64,000 nucleotides of DNA from Trochalopteron elliotii. Its lineage: Eukaryota > Chordata > Aves > Passeriformes > Leiothrichidae. The stretch spans positions 8,187,402 to 8,251,401 of the forward strand of contig JANPWX010000033.1 in the NCBI GenBank assembly GCA_024734555.1. The letters are read 5' to 3'. Below the pieces are notes generated by a model. The model searched no databases and was not told the origin of the DNA. It saw only the letters and a program-made list of their open reading frames with translations. Position 1 is the first letter of the stretch. Every line of letters starts with the position of its first letter. The position numbers were made by a program, and so were the translations under genes. Below are positions 33,629-45,231 of this stretch, in pieces.

Positions 33629-36600
33629 GAAAAACTTCTTCCCTGGCCAGTCTCCTACATTTCAGGCTGCAGCTCAGTCTCCATGGCTGACCTGGCGCAG
33701 CAGCAGCAGCTCCTGGGCAAGCTGCACAGCTGGGCTATTTTTGGCAGCCCAGGGCTGTTGCCTGGGGGGCTGGAGCCCCTTGCCCAGTGCAGAGGGGAGC
33801 TGGGATGCTGGGCCTGTGCCCTGCTGGGCTGTGGGCTCCCATCCCCTTCAGCCCCTCTGGCACCAGAGCAGGGAGCTGCAGCTCCTAAAAATATCCAAAA
33901 GGAAACAAGGGGCTAATGCTGCTGGCTTGTGAGCTGGAGAGATGCATTATTCATAGTGTGCAGAGACAGGAGAGGGAGAGAAGATGCCTGGCAAAGCCCC
34001 CAGAATGGTTTATTTACCCCTGAGTAAAAAACTTAGGTTTGTTGAGAAGACTCCATAAATTTAGGAGGGCTCCTGAAATGTCCAGATGTTTCTGAGCAGA
34101 TGAATAATGTTCTCTTTCTGAAAGCTTACTGAATCTTTTATCATTTTATGCACTATTTGCATGGGCAGGTCTTCTGAAGGAAGAGCAGTAAACAGCAACT
34201 ACTGGTACTGCCAAAGGTATCCAGCAAGGGAGGAGAGCCAGGGACTTCCAGAAAACCTGAGGATGTCCTAGGGGTGGCTGCACTGAAGGCCACTGTTAAA
34301 CAGTCAGAAAATAAACATTAAATTAATGAGTTAAACCTTTTTTAGGAGTCTGGATGTAGCTGTGCTATGAGAGGGTGGTTGAGCATCACAGCTGTGCCCT
34401 CAGACACAGCAGCAGAGTGAGGTGTTGCACTCTTGGGCAGCCAGGCCTCCAAAAAGCATCCTGGAGTTAAGGCAGAAACTGAGTGGGCTCTCTCTTGAAC
34501 CAATTCCACATTTTCGTCAGTTTGGAAATAGTTTCTTCTCCATGGTGATCCTTTAGCAATGCAGCTCCACTTAGACCAATTTAGACTGAAAGAAAAAGAT
34601 TTCCCAATGAGAGCTCTGCCAGCAGGACCAGATTTGTATCTTTACCTTGTTTATTATCTGCGGGGTTTACACTCTCATCTGATTAGGCTCTGTCTTGTGA
34701 GATTCCCTGAATGCTTGAAACAGAAAATGTCACTAACCCTGGCACTGCTGACAGGACTGGGCTGCCTCTTGGACGGTGGCTCTCTGTGTTTATTGTGTTA
34801 TCTGTGTTTCTGTTTATTGTCTGTACATAAACCAGCTGTGCCTCTCCTCTGTCTGTGCCTGCACTGCTGGGTTGGTGCCAGCCATACGTGTTTAATGAAT
34901 TGAGCTGGCTTCTGTGGCTTTATAACAGAGGTTTCATTATTTTGTGGGTTCCCTTCTAGATCCTGTTGTCCTCTGTTCTTGCCTAAAGACTTAGTTTACT
35001 TGAGTTCTGACTTTGTGTGCTTTTTTTACTGATGAAAGAAAAAGCCTGTAATGATTCTGAGTGTATAAACATGTATATGTTTGTTCTCTTTGTATGTTCA
35101 TGCTTACCTACAGCTACTCCCACATGCACATACATCTATGTATATGCACACCGATAGCTGTGTGCACTCAAAATGAGATTCCTCTCACTTGCTAACCCAC
35201 CACCAGCCATTACAGTGCTGCAGCCTTGGTACACTGGTCACCTTTACAGTGACAGTAAATGTGACTGACTCCAGCCAAGCCTGAGCTGACTGCTCAGGAC
35301 TGATGCCCCAGGAGCTGGTCATGACAGAGCCTCTCTCCCCTCGGCCCCCAGCTCTCCCTTTGCTCTCATGTTGCCATCCTTGCACATCAACTGGAGTAGC
35401 TACATGCTGGCTGCAACCTAACCCCAGCTCAAATCATGCCCAGGATACAGCAGCAGCATTTGTTACTGCTTTACTTTAAAGCATAGCTGCAGTGGGGGAG
35501 ATGAAATCAGTGTCCATCCTTTGTGACTCAGCTGGTGCAGCAGCATGGGAAGCAGCACAGCTCCTTCACAGCTCCTCTTCCTCCCCAAGCTTCAACTCAA
35601 ACCTCCCAAGCCAGGCTCTCTGGAGGCTGGGAGCTGTTCATCACATCAGTGCTTTGCTGCCATGGACCAAAACAAGTGAACATTCAGAGGACATGAAGAG
35701 AAGTCATGGACCCAAAGGGCAAAAGAGATTCCCAGGGCAGATTTTTGAGGAGGCACAGGTGGGTGGCTGAGCAGTCAGTGCATCCTTCAGGGAGAAGTGC
35801 CCTGGGGGCTGGCACACTGTTTATACACATCACATGACAAGCTGTCATGTAAAACCCAGGAACCAGCCCGGGACGAGAGGCAGGACCTGAAGCCTCTCTC
35901 TCCAGCTCTGCTTCATCTTCACTGCATCACCACTGACACCTCTCCCCACTTCATGCAATAACATCCCAGGATATCTGTCATTTTTATCAGTTCCTGCAGC
36001 TCAGCTGCTCAAAACTTCCTGCTAGTGTCATTTAGCCTCTCTCATCTCATAGATAGCTCCTAGCTGTTAATATATACTAACAATTTTCACAGTCGCCTGC
36101 TTTCCATCTGTTACAGCTTCACTGCTGCTTTTTTTCTGACTTCCTCTATGATCTCAGCTTGCCTTTGTTGAAGTTACACACTTTTTTATCCTTACTGTGA
36201 ATTTTTGGTTTTTTGGACATCAAATGAAATGTCTCTAAACAGTTTTCAGCCCTCAATCATATTTCCTTCGATTTCAGTTCCTTCTTGCAGATTATTCTAT
36301 TCATAGCAGCTTTCAGGCTGGTGAAACTGGTATTTCAGAGGTGTGGAGATCTCTGGCTGAGCTTATTTTCATGGTACAAAATGGATGTAATGCAATCACA
36401 CTGTCTTGAACCCGAGTGTTTTTAACTTTCAACCCATGTGGTCAATCCTTTAGCTGCCAGTGTAGCACTCCCAGAACACTGGGAGCAACACCTTTAGAAT
36501 TACAAAATGTCATTTATAATTTCAAACCGTTCTGACATTTAAGTATTATAATGTGAGTCCTCCAGCAGCTGCCTCCCACTTGGCAGCCTGAGAGCTCCCT

Positions 36601-39600
36601 GGTACAGACAGGTGAGGGAGGAGCTGATGGTCTCAGTTTCTTGTGTGATTTGCCAGTCCTTAGCAAGGAGCAGGTAATACCTGACTTGTCTGTTGTCCCT
36701 TAGGCCCATGAGCTGTGTGCCTCAGTGTTGTCTGACTCACATCTGGGTAATACAGCCTTTGCTCAATTATGTGCTGCTCTTTTGTTTTTATCCAGCTGGC
36801 GCTCCCCAGGTCATCAGAACCACTTTGTGCAATTGAGCCACTTGACACTTTTGGGTTTCAGCAGCAGAAAGGTCAAATATATAATCATAAATTACCAGCT
36901 CCAGCTCTTTGTGTTTAATCACCAGACATGTAGCACCTGTGACTCACAACAAAAACAATTCTCTTTCACTCCCTCTTTTCACTTTCTTGACCTCAAGCGG
37001 AGTCAATTAAACTTTAAATTCATCCCAAGTCTAAGGTCTGCCTGTCCTCAGGGGCAGAAGGTATTCCAGACTTGCCTGAGGACATTTGCATTTAGGAAAC
37101 ATCTCAGGGAGCATCTCAAGAGGAGCAGCCCCAGGTGTCCCAGTCTTCAGGGCCCATGTACCTAATGTTCTTCTGCCTGAGCGAGGAGCTGCACACCCTG
37201 GGGGTTCCTTTCTTTGCTAAGTGGGAAGGAAGGGATGGTGGGCAGCCCCAGAAAAGACAATTACAGAGTTATGATCAATGGCAGGTCACCTAACGCCTGG
37301 GATTGGACCGCAGATACAGATCTAGCAATGGGCAAAAGAGAAGTGCTGAGGACTTTGCAGCACTCAGTGGAAATCCTGCATCCTTTTTATTAGGCTGATA
37401 AAAGAAATGAGGTGTTAAGAGAGAAGGATGTGTGCTGAAGGCATCAAAAAGCCCATCAGCTACTTACTTTACCAGCAGTAATGGTTTTGACTTTTGGGTG
37501 CTTAGACAAAAAAAGTCACTAAGAAATCAGGTCTAGAATGGCACTGAGGAGCCTTCAAAGATAAATGGCAGATTTCCTACAGATTGCTGATTTCCTAAGA
37601 CAGATTTCATTCTTAGGCACTGAACACAAAATTTTCATAGTCAGAGAATTTTTTACTGGAGTGCAAATTGAAACAGCTAAACGGTGTTTATGCATGTGTA
37701 TGCATATAAATATGTATCAACTTCCCTTCCTCACTTGACACCATTGCAAAAGAAATTCCCATTCTGACTTTTCACACCCACATGAGTACAGGAAGAAGGA
37801 ATTTAAAGTTTGCTTAAATTTATGTATCCACTGTGAAATTCCTGAGTACTGAAAAGTACATTTTGTTGAAGAGATATGAGTGCTATGTAATTTACTGTTT
37901 GAGGGCTTCCTACTGAAATGTTACTGTACATTGTACAACACTTTTCACTGAGTGGGAGTTCACCTTGCTTATCTCTGGCCAGAAGTTTGCAGTGTTATTC
38001 TCTGTGCATCAGCTCCCCTTCACAATGGAATCAGGAGCATTTAACTGGTATTACATAAAAGCCAATTGGTGCTCAGCAATCCCTAAAAGAGCATGAAGGA
38101 ACTTCTTGCCTTCAACAGACAAGAATGTGATTGTTTGCTATTAATATTAATAGTATTGCTCTGGGCAATGGATCCTCGGGGATCTGAGAAGTGAGATATG
38201 CAAAATATGGAGGTATAAACCCAATGAATAAAAGAAAGGAACAGAGAATCCACAGCTGTGACAAACCTTTGCCATCAGCCCCAGTAGACTCTTTTCAGAG
38301 AGCGTGGTGGCTCAGGAGATGAAACCACATCCCACTGCCTACCAAATCAAATCCCTGACTGGTTTTTTGTCCCAGAAATTGGTCTCTCTAGTGAAAATGC
38401 TGCACTGATCTGTGGGGGATATCCCTGTTCCATGGGCAGCCATGCTCTGTGCTGGTCCTGCTTCCTCCTGAGCCTCTGCCCGTGTTGCTCTTGGATTGAT
38501 GAAGTCTCAGGAGCTAAAGTAGGACTTCTACAGAGCAGCCTTGTGCCTTCCACAGAAACAGGCTTGGAAAACTCAATTAGCCATGTCCAGGTTTCTCTAG
38601 ACTCCTGCCTGTGCCAGCTTTGACTGTGGGAATGATGAGGCTGATGGAAGAAATATTGAAAGGCTCAGGATGAACCTGAATTCAAGGCCAGGGATACTCA
38701 CAAAGGATTTCCACATCGTGCAGATTGCACATCTCAAATTGAATTTGACTTCCTTGCTGGTTGGCACAACTGGCTTATCATTGTGAATGTGTAAATAAAC
38801 AAATACATTTTCCTTATGCTTTGTGGATAAATGTCGGAAATTTGACTTTTCTGTCCCAGAGATGGAGAGCAAGCCCCACAGATGATTGTAAAACAAAAAA
38901 GCATATGTCAAAGAAAATGTTTCATAGCTCCAGCCCTCACTGAATTAACAGGAGGCTTAAAAGTCTTCAGTCACTATTTGAATTGCTTTCATGCTACCAG
39001 CTGTTTAAAGAAAACTTTATGACAGCAAAACAACAGACTTCATTTGCCACAATTCTGGTAAACAGAATGAAAGGAAAGAGAAAATATCAAGGATGACACT
39101 GCAGCAGCTCTGGCTCTCCTGAATTCACTGGTGCCAGTTACACCAGGCCAGCTCTTCCTCCTTTAAATTAAAACTATGGTTTGTTTTAGAATAATTTAAT
39201 TTCCCAGAATACATGCACTGGAAAATCCAAGCTGGATTTTTTTCAAAAGGATAAGGGTCAGAGGCTCAAAGCAACTAAAGAGTAGTGGAGGAGTCATATT
39301 TAGACAGCCTGGAACCCACCAAGCCTCCATGCCCAGGGCTGCTCATTGACCAGCTTGGAGTCTGTAGAGCACAGACAGTGTTCAGCTCTGGGACCACATG
39401 GAATTTATTTCAACCCTAAACCCAAATATTGTCTTCAGTGCAACTGCCAATATTTAGGTAAATTGATACCCATTTCCAAATAGCTACACAAACACTCGTG
39501 TGTAAACAGTGTCAGCCGGAGTTTCCTGCCTTTTCTGGCACTGTGGAAATTGTGTGCCCAGACCAGCCAGAAGCAGATGTCCTGGTGACTTGGTGTGGGT

Positions 39601-40777
39601 CAGCCTCATCCATGCTGTTCCTTTCCCACCCTGGTCCTGAAAATAGATTGACCTTCATGAGCAGAAGGGCTTTCATTTAGAAAATGTGCAGAGCTGTAAT
39701 AAACTTAATCTTTATTAGCTGGTGCACACAGAGCAAAGTTTGCAGTAATTGTACCTTGACTCGATAGATTAAAAAAGAATAAAATCACTTTACATTTGCC
39801 CTTGATATAGAGCATAAAGAAATAGAAATAATTTACATATAAGGAATTTAGTACTGCCTATGAAACCTAAAAACTAAGTTCAGAGAACATTGTGCCAAGA
39901 TCAGGAACATCCAAATATGTCCCCAGATGTTCTTGGATCTGTAGCTGACACCAAAAAGGACTTAAATGTATAAACTGAACAGCCATCACAAGGGGAGCTC
40001 AGAATCAGCAGTTTTGATGAACCACCTCAAACTGGCAAGTATGGCAAGCCCAGTGTGTGCTATGCTGGGATGGAGACCTGGGAAGGAGGAGTGTGACAGC
40101 CATGTCCCAGCCCCTGTCCCACTGTCAGCCTGCACCTCTATGATCAGTGGCAGGGCAGTCTGCTCTCAGTTTTGTCACAGATGGGGAGATTTGGTTCAAA
40201 GAATTGTTCCTGATTTCTGTGAGTAATGTGTTTTCTCCAGGCTTCACTTTGCAACAACTGCCCCATAAATCATGTTCAAGAGAAAACATTTAGAAAAGCA
40301 AGAGTTTTGCTAAACATTGACAAAGATCTATAAATGTCCAGCACATACACAAATGCTGTATCTTTAACTTATTTAATTATCCAGGAGTGGTCACCAGTTC
40401 TGGTAAATGCTGCAAGCAAAGGTGAACTAGCCAACTTTTTTGACTGTGTTTGCATCAGATCATATCCTGCTGCAACTGGTTTTGTATCTGTCATTAGATA
40501 AATGATGAGTTCACAGCAGTAAAATACAGAGCAGGGGTCAAGAAGTTCACATGGAAAAACTGAATGGCTTGAGGGCCAGTGGCAACAAATGGGGATATTT
40601 ATCAATGTGACTGCTGTCTGATTTTATTGATATGAAAACAGGATTAGCAATAGAACATGTTGTCTTCCATTAGTTATCAGGGACTTCCTTTTACTAACAT
40701 TGAGTTATCTTTTTATTATTGGAAGAGTGGGCTGGCTGCACTTCTGTTGATGTTTTCCTTGTGCTTGTTTGGAGGAG
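33629..40777. other. Non-coding stretch, no gene seen
   Basis: Over 7 kb without a recognised gene, RNA gene or mobile element. It carries only short structured items, such as a 7-bp-arm hairpin at 36468-36485. The open frames at 34559-34903, 36725-37165 and 38597-38911 lack family features. Confidence 0.5.
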
Positions 40778-40830
40778 TGTCCTGGTTTTGGCTGAGACAG
40801 ACTTAGTGTACTCAGTACATTCCAATTACA
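40778..40830 (+). mobile_element. ERV LTR start fragment
   Basis: The stretch begins tgtcctggttttggctgaga, the same start as the fragment at 21666 apart from two substitutions. Beyond about 30 bases the match to that copy fades, so only a stub or a diverged subfamily is present. An A/C-rich run follows at 40946-41010, which may belong to the same inserted material. Confidence 0.5.
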
Positions 40831-43800
40831 ATCAAAGACCTAATTGCTTCAAGTCAAGGAAAATAACCAATTCTGCACTGTCAAAACTTTGCTCTTTTTA
40901 AAAGAAATAATGGATCATATTAGAAAAAGACCCATTTTGCCTTGTTAAAAACCCACAAACCAACAAGAGAAAAAATCCACCCACCAAAAAAAAATCTAAA
41001 CCAAATCCTCTCAGTTCAGCTTCATCCTGTGGTTCAAATGATCAGAAACAAAAACATCACACATCTTCTGGTCTATACCTCCCTGGCTGTCCTAATTAAT
41101 AGTGGCCAGAGGCAGTATTTATTTCTTAGCTCACGAGATAATAGGTTATTGATTGATCTGGGAGCTAATAGCCAAGGTTATGTCTCACACAAGAAGTGAT
41201 TGTGTGGATTGAAGTTCATCATTGATCCTGTTTCCACACACTCAGGGGGGATCATACATTTAACTGTCACATAAATAAGAGCAAAGGACCCTTAATGACA
41301 TTTATTGACTTCTAGAGATGTGATTCCTCACTTGCACCCACCAGCACTTACTGTGGTCAGCCCACAGCTTGCCACTGACTTAGGTCTGGCATTTTCATTT
41401 CAGTGGCTCCTCCCTGCCATGAGCAGGGAAATTGGAGCATGCTGGAGTCTTCTGCTCCTGCAAGGAGGGTCTGGATTTCACTGCCTTTCTGTCCTATGGT
41501 GTTGGCATCTCACCACAGCAAACATGGTGAAACTCAGGAACTATGAGGGGAATGAAATAGCCAAAGTAGTATTTTAAGGGACTATAAATCGTTTGGAAGA
41601 GATTAAAACCAGAAACACATGGAGTCATAGATGCAGTGTGGAATTGAACACAAGTATTGAACAGCAAGCACATGATTGGAACTGCAGAACTTGGCACAAC
41701 TTGGAGGACCCATTCTAATGAAAGCTTCAGGACTGTAAAATCTGGTCTCATTGCAGAATATTTCGTGGAAACAATTTGTTTCAGTTTTATCACTTGGGTT
41801 TTTCCAAGTCTTAACATCCAGAAACAAAAACCTTATTAAAACATGTGTTTCTGAAACATGTTTCACAAATATGAAGATTTCAATGATTTGATATAGTTCT
41901 GCAAGATGGTTTGGGATCCTCTGAATTGGGATAGTCAGAATGAGAAATGATCTGGCAAAAAAACCCCACCAGCACTAAAACTGAAACCAAGCAAAAAAAC
42001 CCAAACCAAAGGCAAAAACAGAAATAAAAGGAAATTGAATAAATTGAAACATCTACTTTGTTTAGATGGAATCCAGAATGAAAATGACTGTTTTATATCA
42101 AAACATTTTGAAGTGCTCTAGTCGCTGACAGGACCAGTTGTCCTGCTATTCCTTCCTCTACCCATTCATACCTGTATAATTAATTACTTTAGTTTACTCT
42201 CTATTAAGAGTCATCTGGAGACTGCTACTGAAAACCAAATGCAGAAAAGTTCCTAACCCTCTCTTCTAGCCTTAATGTGTCACTGAGAAATGCCATTTGT
42301 TTTTTCCTGGACACTGATTTTCCCAGCCTTGTGGGTCCCTTTCACACAATTCTGACTGGCACTACCCATCCCTGTGTTCTGTGTGCATCCACAGCCTTTC
42401 TGAGACTGTCTGCTTGCTTATTGTTTTACATCTGCCACAGCAGCTTGGGAATTAAGTTCACCTTACAGTTTCCCTGGTCCTTTTCTAAGTTGTAACTGAA
42501 CCTCTGTTTTTCAGGTGTTTGCCCAGCTCAGTCAGGATTTCCCAGTTTGCTTCTTCACCTCCATTTAATTTTCAGGGAAGACACTGCTTATGAAGGTACA
42601 TGATGGGAACCTAAAAAGCTATTAATTTATTTGACATAAAAGCATTTTGGAACTGTGCTGCTCAGTGGCACATGAACCCTGTTTTTATTAAGCCGTGTAA
42701 TAGGGAAAAAACTAATATCAAATCCAAGGAAAAGCATTAAAAAGCTGTTTTGCCTTAAGGTACAGAAGCTCCTGAAAAGCATGGTATTTTCTCCTCTTTC
42801 AACTATTACAGAGAAATAGCATTTTTATTCTCTCATTTATGTCAGTTAGGATAGCTAATGATATATATTATTACAAGACCCAGAACCAGCCTCATCTCAC
42901 GTTAGCATTACATTCTCTTCTTTGCATCTAGAACTGCTTTCCCAACTATTATGTGCCATCCAAACAATTTCAGATACAGTTTCAATTACAGGAAATAATA
43001 GGATCCTTGAGGAGGTGTAAATGCATCAAATATTTTAGCAGCCTGTCCTGCTTGGCAATAGCTGAAGGACCTGTTTGTATTTCCAGGGAAGGAGCTGGAG
43101 GTGCACATCTGCCTTCCATCAAGGAGCCTTTAAAGTTTCTGTGCAATGCTAAGAGAATAAATATCATCTACAGGCATGGGAAAGAGTATGTATGCCTTGC
43201 TGTTTAATTGTGCACTTTCACCATAAGTGCCCATTAAGGGAACAATGTCTGCTTTTATTTCCTCTGAATTTAATACCAATCCAACAGTAGCTGCAACATC
43301 TAAGCCTGGCTATGGAAGTTTTTTTATATGATATTGTATTTCTTGGCTCAGGTTCGAGCAGGCCGTGCTAGCTAATGAAGAATTTCCAAATGGATGTCCA
43401 TGATTTCAACAAAGCCAATGTTTTGGGTGAAAACAGTCTGCAGTGTGGAAAGAAATTAAGTAGATTTTATCTGAGTAATTAATTGAAATGAAATGGTTAA
43501 TCGAAATGAAATGCAGTGGGTATTTTTTACCTGCTGTGCTGTAGCCTGGTTATCGATTCTCTCTGCAGAACACTAAGGATACAATTTTTAACAGTAAGGA
43601 TCTTCTTAAGAGCCTCCTTTTGGGTTTCTAATAATAAATTTAAAAATCCCTTTTTGCTTTGGGATCTGGATTTAAATGAAGTAACGTCATAAAAGACAAG
43701 AGCTCTGAAACAGATCAGCTTAATTTAATTTAAGGCTAAAAAAAATCCTGCACTGAATTTCATGATTGGGTGCAAAGATGTGTCAGCACAAAGTCACTGG

Positions 43801-44042
43801 GATCTATTCAGGGATACATGCAAAATGTAAGACTATTTCCACGAGTGCTTACGTTACTAATAGACCTCTTAAAAATAGTATAATGGAGATTGAGGTTTGT
43901 ATCTGAACACATTGTGCTATTTATCACTGGCAGCTGCACCTGGTTTTTACATTAATCTTCGTGGAGAACATGCACCAAAGGACTGAAGGCTTGGACTGAG
44001 GCTGATGCTTCTCCCAGAGGCTGTGGAACATCCCGTGGGTGC
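40831..44042. other. Non-coding stretch with A/C-rich tracts
   Basis: A/C-rich low-complexity runs lie at 40946-41010 and 41956-42030. An 18-bp-spaced direct repeat with TAAT cores lies at 43480-43513. No gene was recognised; a tRNA-like T-loop string near 43353 does not fold and was rejected. Confidence 0.5.
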
Positions 44043-44708
44043 CTCAGAGAGCTGGATCCCTGAATTCCTCCTCAGAGAGCTGGATCCCTGAATTCCTCCT
44101 CGGAGAGTTGTATCCCTGGATCCCCCTCAGAGAGCTGGATCCCTGAATTCCCCCTCAGAGGGCTGGATCCCTGGATTCCCCCTCAGAGAGCTGGATCCCT
44201 GGATTCCCCCTCAGAGAGTTAGATCCCTGGATTCCCCCTCAGAGAGCTGGATCCCTGATTTCCTCCTCAGAGAGCTGGATCCCTGAATTCCTCCTCAGAG
44301 AGTTGTATCCCTGGATCCCCCTCAGAGAGCTGGATACCTGAATTCCTCCTCAGAGAGCTGGATACCTGAATTCCCCCTCAGAGAGCTGGATCCCCCTCAG
44401 AGAGTTGGATCCCTGAATTCCTCCTCAGAGAGTTGGATCCCTGGATTTCCCCTCAGAGAGTTGGATCCCTGGATTCCCCCTCAGAGAGTTGGATCCCTGG
44501 ATTCCCCCTCAGAGAGCTGGATCCCCGAATTCCCCCTCAGAGAGTTGGATCCCTGGATGCCTCTCAGAGAGCTGGATGCCCCTTGCAGAGCTAGATCTCT
44601 GGATGCCCCTCAGAGAGCTGGATCCCTGGATGCCCCTCAGAGAGCTGGATCTCTGGATCCCCCTTGGAGAGCTGGATCTCCCTCAGAGAGCTGGGTCCCT
44701 GTGCGCCT
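44043..44708. repeat. Minisatellite, 28-bp unit, about 25 copies
   Basis: Head-to-tail units begin ctcagagagctggatccc and end in gaattcctc or ggattcccc. Most are 28 bases, with single-base-shorter units (for example 44099 and 44294) and truncated ones (44377, 44563, 44666). Nearly every unit keeps a GGATCC and many a GAATTC site. Units 2-4 (44071-44153) correspond to units 9-11 (44266-44348), sharing the rare ttgtatccctggatcccc unit, which indicates duplication of a block of about 195 bases. The last units from 44583 on are more diverged. As 28 is not a multiple of three, any peptide repeats every 84 bases; the frame at 44461-44724 is not a gene. Confidence 0.97.
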
Positions 44709-44983
44709 CAGGGACATAGCCTGAGGCATCCTGACTGACACCACAGACCTGTGCTGCCTGTGGCCCTTAGAGGAGGGAGTACATCCCTCTTTCTTTCCCA
44801 AGGATTGCATCCCATACTGGTGCCTTAAGTTTTAGCATTTATATTTTTCAGATCTTGCAATGCATTAGTGTGTAGCTCTGAACTCCTTGTAAAGTGTTAG
44901 CAAGCTCTCCTTCACATTTTGGTTAGACAAAACACTCCTTCCAGGCCTGAAAAAGTATAAACAAAAGTGAATTGGGGAGGAGA
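44709..44983. other. Short non-coding spacer
   Basis: Nothing recognisable lies between the minisatellite and the solo LTR. Confidence 0.5.
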
Positions 44984-45231
44984 AGCAAACTGGGGGAATG
45001 TGACTTCATTACCTGAAGCTGCAATTGGGCAATTAACCTCTGATATGCAAATAGACCAAACATATCTGTCTGAAACAGTCGTGACCCTCATCCATCATGG
45101 GTGTAGCCCCTCTCAGAGGGTTTTGATTGCCTGAGGCATAGCTATTGAAGGGCTTTAATAAATATCTACTCTTATTCTCTTAATCTTGTCAAGCTTCTGT
45201 TCTAGATAGCCACTCCAAGGCATCAAGCAAA
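44984..45231 (+). mobile_element. Solo ERV LTR with 6-bp flanking duplication
   Basis: The LTR spans about 44991-45225 (235 bases), starts TGGGGGAATGTGAC and ends GGCATCA. The hexamer agcaaa occurs at both borders (44984-44989 and 45226-45231), with one extra base before the TG. That fits an integrated ERVK-type LTR. An ATGCAAAT octamer lies at 45045-45052 and an AATAAA signal at 45157-45162, followed by the pyrimidine-rich stretch expected in R/U5. It matches my recollection of a common songbird LTR family. No gag, pol or env sequence flanks it, so recombination between two LTRs has removed the provirus. Confidence 0.78.

Noticed and set aside
36468..36485. 7-bp-arm hairpin ctcccag/ctgggag as an RNA structure
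   Set aside because: Stems of this length are expected by chance several times in 64 kb, and nothing around it supports a function.
42505..42570. Short frame after an acceptor-like tttttcag, ending in TAA
   Set aside because: Only about 17 codons long, without supporting features; too short to distinguish from chance.
43345..43375. tRNA-like T-loop (ggttcgagc)
   Set aside because: The flanking bases do not pair into a T-stem and no A or B box arrangement fits a cloverleaf.
44043..44708. CRISPR array
   Set aside because: The repeats abut directly with no unique spacers, and the sequence is vertebrate.
44461..44724. Open frame with a repeated peptide in the 28-bp array
   Set aside because: The unit length is not a multiple of three, the frame is open only because the unit lacks stops, and units of 18-27 bases shift it freely.
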